From assembly GCA_026770025.1 (NCBI GenBank), contig JAMXDE010000017.1, positions 434,001-498,000 on the forward strand: a stretch of 64,000 nt of DNA, read 5' to 3'. The DNA is from Craspedostauros australis (lineage: Eukaryota > Bacillariophyta > Bacillariophyceae > Mastogloiales > Achnanthaceae). Positions 59,958-64,000 of the stretch are shown here, in pieces (position 1 is the first letter of the stretch; each line of letters opens with the position of its first letter). Both the position numbers and the translations under genes were made by a program. The notes beneath the pieces are model-generated. The model did no database searches. It was not told the DNA's origin and saw nothing but the letters and a program-made list of their open reading frames with translations.

Positions 59958-60788
59958 ATGATGTGCTCAGCACTGCGCGCCGTCTTGGCGATGGCATGCG
60001 TGTTGGGTAGCGCTCTTTCATTCCAACCTGCACCCTTCGTGGAGTGCAAGGCAGAGTGCAGACCCAACATCTACTCGCCGAGACCGTTGTCGGCATGGCG
60101 CGGTTCTCATCCTGAGCCGAACTCCCTTCACGGCGACGATCACGATCGCGATGACAGCTCTCTGCATGGGCGCGCCCACAGCGATTCTTCGCATGATAGC
60201 AGCAGCCAAAACGAGATTGAGCAACGCACTTCATCGGATTGGGCCGAAGCCGAGCTAACGTTGCTCAAGGCTCCCACGGAACCTCATCCGGACATCCCAC
60301 CCGAAACGGTCGCCTTGACATGCGTCCGCAGCCTGCAATGGGTGGATCATCCTGCTCCCCTCACGGGGTTGAAACGCTGTTTCGATTTCTTCACGTATGA
60401 TTGTCGCAAATGCGTGACGGCGCGGCAAGGCGGGGGCACGGTCGAACGGTTTTGTGAGCACGGCGTGCTGTCACCCGCATTGCAACCCTTCATGGGAGCA
60501 CATCGCGTGGAGCTGGGCGAAGCAACCTACACAGATGCGCGACCGCCGTTGCGAGGTGCGATGATGTCCTACCCTGTGCTGATCCGTGGTGCGCCGATAC
60601 TGGCCTTGCAGCATCCATCGGGCATGGTGAGGCAGGGCATCGTCAGCGAACCGCCAGAAGTGCGCATGGTGATGCGGTTGGAACAGCAGCGACGTCCACC
60701 GAACCAAGGGTGCTGGCTGGTCAAGGAAGTCCTCGATGTCCGGCATGCCTTCGCTGGCGACATGGGGAATTCAGGCGTCGGAGGTTGA
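59958..60788 (+). CDS. Plastid-targeted protein of unknown function
   Basis: 276 residues. MMCSALRAVLAMACVLGSAL is a signal peptide, and SALS|FQPAPF fits the aromatic +1 cleavage motif before plastid import. A variable Ser/His/Asp-rich region follows, then a compact conserved-looking domain at ~110-260. This has VALTCVRSLQWVDHPAPLTG, RCFDFFTYDCRKCVTARQGG, VERFCEHGVLSPALQPFMG and MMSYPVLIRGAPILALQHPS. The last looks like a beta-sheet edge, the earlier parts helix-rich. I cannot name the family. It has the look of a conserved algal stromal or thylakoid protein. No cofactor-binding motif is visible; the two cysteines in DCRKC may bind metal. Confidence 0.6.
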   Translation: MMCSALRAVLAMACVLGSALSFQPAPFVECKAECRPNIYSPRPLSAWRGSHPEPNSLHGDDHDRDDSSLHGRAHSDSSHDSSSQNEIEQRTSSDWAEAELTLLKAPTEPHPDIPPETVALTCVRSLQWVDHPAPLTGLKRCFDFFTYDCRKCVTARQGGGTVERFCEHGVLSPALQPFMGAHRVELGEATYTDARPPLRGAMMSYPVLIRGAPILALQHPSGMVRQGIVSEPPEVRMVMRLEQQRRPPNQGCWLVKEVLDVRHAFAGDMGNSGVGG

Positions 60789-61163
60789 CCGATTGTCTCA
60801 CGAGAACGAGGATGGCGGAGCACAAGACAGTACGTACAAAGGGAATCGTTCTACCAGAGTCATGGCAACCAAAGAGCGATATCTGTGCCATCACCCATGC
60901 CCACGTCTTTGCTGACCCATCAACCGCTGCGATACAGGCAGGCAAGGCAGACAGGCAAAGATGGGCATGAATGTAAGAAGCGCGCGTGTCGTCAGACTTG
61001 CGAGATTAATGAGATAATCCCGCCAACATCCTTTTCATTGTGCGAGCAGCTGTTCCTCTACGAATACTCGAAGCTGCTCATCAAAACTGGAATGCTGGAA
61101 TACGACCAGTTGGTACTATCATGCGTATTACGACTGCTTCGTTTGCTTGTGGCACGGTATGAG
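60789..61163. other. Convergent intergenic gap
   Basis: No gene seen. 3' ends of the plastid protein (plus) and leucyl aminopeptidase (minus). Confidence 0.45.
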
Positions 61164-62975
61164 TCATGGTTCAAAGCCAGGAGCCTCGAGCAATGCAAGC
61201 ACCAACCCCACGCCGTAACCGGTGCCTCTCTCTTCCTTCGTTCCAGGCCCCGCCATATCGACATGCAACCAGCCACCTTGGTACGCCTCATCCAGATGAG
61301 ATTCGATGAAGTGTCCCGCGCACGATGCCTGCGCGTTGCTCCTGTCTTTCACAGAGTTCTTCATGTCGGCAACCTTGCTTTTGAACTCATCCATAAGGAT
61401 CTCGGGACAGTAGAGCATGGGGTAGACCAGATCACCGGATCGCATACCAGCCTTGACGGCACGCTGCTCCAGCTCGTCGGAGTTGGCCAGCACTCCGGCG
61501 TGGCGTTTGCCGGTGGTGACCAGCTGCGCCCCCGTCAAAGTCGCCATGTCCACAACCAAATCCAATCCATCGACGTGCTTCGTTGCGTGGGCCACGCCGT
61601 CGCCGAGCACGAGCCGTCCCTCCGCGTCGCAGTTGTTGACTTCGACCGTCTTGCCAGAGTACATGCGGATGATGTCATCGTTTCGGAAGGCAGTTGGTCC
61701 GATGGCATTCTCCGCCAAACACAACAGCAACGTGATCTTCTTGGGCACGTTGAGCGATACTGCTGCAGCGAAGCCACCAAACATGCCTGCGGCTCCACCC
61801 ATATCATGCTTCATACCGCACATCCCGGTTTTGGGTTTGAGGGACAGGCCGCCAGTGTCGTAGATGATGCCCTTTCCGACCAACGCGATGGTCTCTGCGT
61901 CGTCATCCGCGCCGACGGGGGTGTACTCCATCTTGACCAGCCGTGGAGGCTCCACTCCGGCCTTCCCGACGCTGTAGATGCCACCGTACCCTTGCGACTC
62001 CAAATTCTCGCCAACGATCTCGGTGAATTCAACGGTTTCGCATTCACGTGCAAAGGTTTTGCACTTTTCGGTGAAGTAGTCCGTGTTGAGCTGGTTGGGT
62101 GGCATGTCGACCAAGTCGGCCGCAACCTTGACGAACCTGGACACAACGCTGGCGTGCTTCAACGCGTTGCTGTCAGCGATGAATGCCTGATTGGGTGCAT
62201 CGAAGAAGAAAACACTGATGTTTGAGCCATTGATCTCCTCGTCAACTTCAGCTGTGCTCTTGGACGTACCATCGAATAGCGGGAACGATTTGGCGAGAGC
62301 CGAGGTTACCGGTCCAATATCCGCATCCGGTGAATCTACAAGCGCCACGACTGTGCAGGACTTCTTCCCATTGCCGCAATTCTTCGCCACCATGTCTGTC
62401 ATGGAATGCGCCGCCAATGCATGATTATTGCGCGAGAGCTTGGTGGGCGTCGCGCACAGGACCAGCTGCTGTGCCACGCCGCCGTTCACATCCGCAACAA
62501 ACCAGGTGCTTGCCGTGCCGCCTTGATTCGAACTGATAGCATCCAGCAACGATGCCTTGATGGGTTCTGGAACAACGTTCGATGGCTGCGACGACATGGA
62601 GGCAAGAATCGCGTCGAGGCTGTCCTCAATCTGCGCCTTCTTGCCCACGATGATAGTGATATCAGCTGCGCCGATGGTGGGTGTCTCGACGACTCTTGCA
62701 AACTCCTGTTGTATCCCCAAGCCTCGGAACACGCTGCCACCTGATGCGGATGAAGCGCTGAAGCACAAAGGACTTGGCTTCCTCCCACTCTGGTAAATGC
62801 TGCGGCCACCCTTTCCGATATCGCTGACGCGAGAGCAACTGCGGAAGGACTGCCCTGATGAGAATGGTGCAACGAAGGACGATGCCAAGGGAGATGGCTG
62901 GAAGATCGCCAGCATCGTGGCAAGCGGCACGAGCGATGCCCTCGTTGAGGCGACGGCTATTCGTTTTGCAATCAT
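61164..62975 (-). CDS. LAP: Leucyl aminopeptidase (M17) with organellar leader
   Basis: 603 residues from ATG at 62973-62975 (MIAKRIAVASTRASLVPLAT). The frame runs 81 codons further upstream, but that part looks like UTR. The leader SLVPLATMLAIFQPSPLASSF then VAPFSSGQ is a signal peptide followed by an Ala/Ser-Phe plastid motif. The N-terminal non-catalytic domain runs to ~330. The catalytic domain then shows ADLVDMPPNQLN, VGKGIIYDTGGLSLKP (catalytic Lys and first metal Asp), MKHDMGGAAGMFGGFA (second metal Asp), NCDAEGRLVLGDGVAHA (the PEPTIDASE_M17 signature, usually NTDAEGRL, with metal Asp and Glu and the catalytic Arg) and MATLTGA. The enzyme is a hexameric di-zinc or di-manganese aminopeptidase that clears N-terminal Leu and similar residues and recycles peptides. 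Plastid localisation is inferred from the leader only. Confidence 0.9.
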   Translation of the reverse strand: MIAKRIAVASTRASLVPLATMLAIFQPSPLASSFVAPFSSGQSFRSCSRVSDIGKGGRSIYQSGRKPSPLCFSASSASGGSVFRGLGIQQEFARVVETPTIGAADITIIVGKKAQIEDSLDAILASMSSQPSNVVPEPIKASLLDAISSNQGGTASTWFVADVNGGVAQQLVLCATPTKLSRNNHALAAHSMTDMVAKNCGNGKKSCTVVALVDSPDADIGPVTSALAKSFPLFDGTSKSTAEVDEEINGSNISVFFFDAPNQAFIADSNALKHASVVSRFVKVAADLVDMPPNQLNTDYFTEKCKTFARECETVEFTEIVGENLESQGYGGIYSVGKAGVEPPRLVKMEYTPVGADDDAETIALVGKGIIYDTGGLSLKPKTGMCGMKHDMGGAAGMFGGFAAAVSLNVPKKITLLLCLAENAIGPTAFRNDDIIRMYSGKTVEVNNCDAEGRLVLGDGVAHATKHVDGLDLVVDMATLTGAQLVTTGKRHAGVLANSDELEQRAVKAGMRSGDLVYPMLYCPEILMDEFKSKVADMKNSVKDRSNAQASCAGHFIESHLDEAYQGGWLHVDMAGPGTKEERGTGYGVGLVLALLEAPGFEP

Positions 62976-63551
62976 CGTTGGCACAGAGTATCTGCTGGTC
63001 CTTCCTGACTTTGTGCTTCGTATAATACAATACGATCGAATACGACCTGTTATAGATAATAGAATAGTGTGGTATTGTATTATATTATAGAATGGTAGGT
63101 ATGATGCGGAATGTGACAACACTCCGACTGCATGGTTGTGGTTGATTGATGTGTCGTCCCGCAGATTCTTCTTGGAAAGATCGCGCTCAATTTGAGTCTT
63201 GGATCCGATGAACGACATTCAGTCCCGTCAAATAGCTTGTCTTCCGTGGTATCTAGTTTCGATATCTAGACAATCAAGTCCTCCAGCGACTCTTTTCGAT
63301 GTGCTCGTCCCTTATTCTCGCCAAATCACGGCATGATACCAATACTCTACACCAGCGTACTTCTCTTTGGTTAATTCGTTGCTGTAATGGTATACTCTCT
63401 ATTTCACTAAATTGTGTCGTCCCACATCATGGCTTCGCACCGCAGTGTGTTGCGATGTGGTGCAACGGCCATGCGAAACAAAAGCAGCAAACGCCTTTGC
63501 CTCACGAGCACACGTATGGTGGGACTATTTTCCACCATGCTCTATCAAAAT
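62976..63551. other. Intergenic region
   Basis: No gene seen. Upstream region of the aminopeptidase (minus) and downstream of the receiver-domain gene (also minus). AT-rich tract at 63018-63100 with ATACGATCGAATACG-type repeats. Confidence 0.4.
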
Positions 63552-63928
63552 CTATTCGATACCTTCCCAGCCGTCGTCATCGAACAGCTTTCGGATTTCT
63601 GCCAACTTGAACGGTTTGGGAATGAACCCATCACCTCCGGCCTGCTCGGCCTTGTCTTTGAATTCGTTGAGCGCGTGCGCTGTCAGGAAGATGATCTTGG
63701 GGCAGGCTGGTTGCGCTTGGGTGTGTTGGTCTGCGCTCGTCTTCTCAGTCTGTGCCGATGCTCTGGCCTTGATGATGGTCGTGGCTTCCAAACCATCCAT
63801 GACTGGCATCTGCATGTCCATGAAGATCACATCGTAGTGCTCCCTCTCGGAAAGATCGACAGCTTCGACGCCGTCGTTGGCAAGGTCGATGGATTGGACG
63901 CCCACCCGTTGCAAGGATTTGATGAGAA
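63552..63928 (-). CDS. Response-regulator receiver domain, last exon of a larger gene
   Basis: The last exon starts after the acceptor CTGACAG at 63929. It reads VLIKSLQRVGVQSIDLANDG, then the phosphoacceptor strand YDVIFMDMQMPVMDGLEAT, a variable insertion (Ala/Gln/Thr-rich), KIIFLTAHAL (the Thr/Ala switch region) and GFIPKPFKL (the conserved Lys), ending ~20 residues later. This is a typical receiver domain with phosphorylatable Asp in FMDM. At a protein C-terminus this usually caps a hybrid histidine kinase. The kinase part would lie upstream (to the right) beyond the window, joined by an intron. The short distance from the Lys motif to the stop supports a C-terminal receiver. The kinase itself is inference. 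Confidence 0.82.
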
Positions 63929-64000
63929 CTGTCAGGCCAAGGGAGGAGGATATGATGAGGCGCCATTAGGAGGAGGTGCGGCGACAAGGAGATTGGGACA

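Noticed and set aside
60885-62225. 446-codon plus-strand frame
   Set aside because: Antisense to the leucyl aminopeptidase catalytic domain; no independent signals.
1-64000. CRISPR arrays, bacterial operons, rRNA or tRNA genes
   Set aside because: None recognised by reading; repeats present are tandem microsatellites without spacers. tRNA genes cannot be excluded without a structure-based search.

Overview
This is nuclear DNA of a eukaryotic alga, most likely a diatom or a close ochrophyte relative. Genes are monocistronic on both strands, usually 0.2-1 kb apart, with short GT-AG introns (about 180-440 bases). Several proteins begin with a bipartite plastid leader: a signal peptide, then an ASAF-like Ala/Phe cleavage motif, then a Ser/Thr-rich transit peptide. 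This leader marks a secondary, red-lineage plastid. The SANT-like polyQ protein, the LRR protein, the Ty1/copia element and the tyrosine-recombinase remnant belong to families I associate with diatoms and other stramenopiles. That attribution is from family knowledge, not from a database search.

Layout: 1-14.6 kb holds a secreted-protein fragment at the left edge, a type II membrane glycosyltransferase, a multi-exon SANT/polyQ nuclear protein, a two-exon organellar double-ACT protein, a peroxiredoxin-like protein, a second type II membrane glycosyltransferase and a plastid DUF2358/SOUL-like protein. 14.8-25.2 kb carries two nearly identical copies of an F-box-like gene. They flank an SLC1-type dicarboxylate/amino-acid symporter and a decayed tyrosine-recombinase remnant. 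25.6-31.2 kb holds RNase H2 subunit A (with an in-frame, stop-free intron), a DeSI/PPPDE protease fused to a PUL-like domain, and SURF1.

31,550-40,065 is a complete, apparently very young Ty1/copia LTR retrotransposon. It has two 760-base LTRs in which I see no differences, a 5-base target duplication (AACAT), a primer site, a polypurine tract and one long intact gag-pol frame. It sits between two divergently transcribed nuclear genes for mitochondrial proteins, SURF1 and the glycine-cleavage T-protein. 40.3-50.7 kb then has the T-protein, two tandem paralogous SDR oxidoreductases, a three-exon plastid GST/DHAR-like protein (assembled here from splice signals), an LRR protein and an ER prolyl 4-hydroxylase with a ShK-type domain. 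After a 3 kb gene-free stretch, 53.7-64 kb has a GT34-like glycosyltransferase, a nucleoside hydrolase-like protein, an F-box/WD40 protein, a plastid protein of unknown function, an M17 leucyl aminopeptidase with an organellar leader, and the last exon of a gene ending in a response-regulator receiver domain.

There is no operon-like organisation. Recurring themes are organelle-targeted metabolism (ACT protein, T-protein, SURF1, GST, SOUL-like protein, LAP) and secretory-pathway glycosylation and hydroxylation (three type II glycosyltransferases, one P4H). The strongest unusual items are the retrotransposon (non-canonical AG...CT ends, four repeated hairpins in its leader, no in-frame AUG at the start of gag, insertion into a divergent promoter) and the converted-looking gene duplication.
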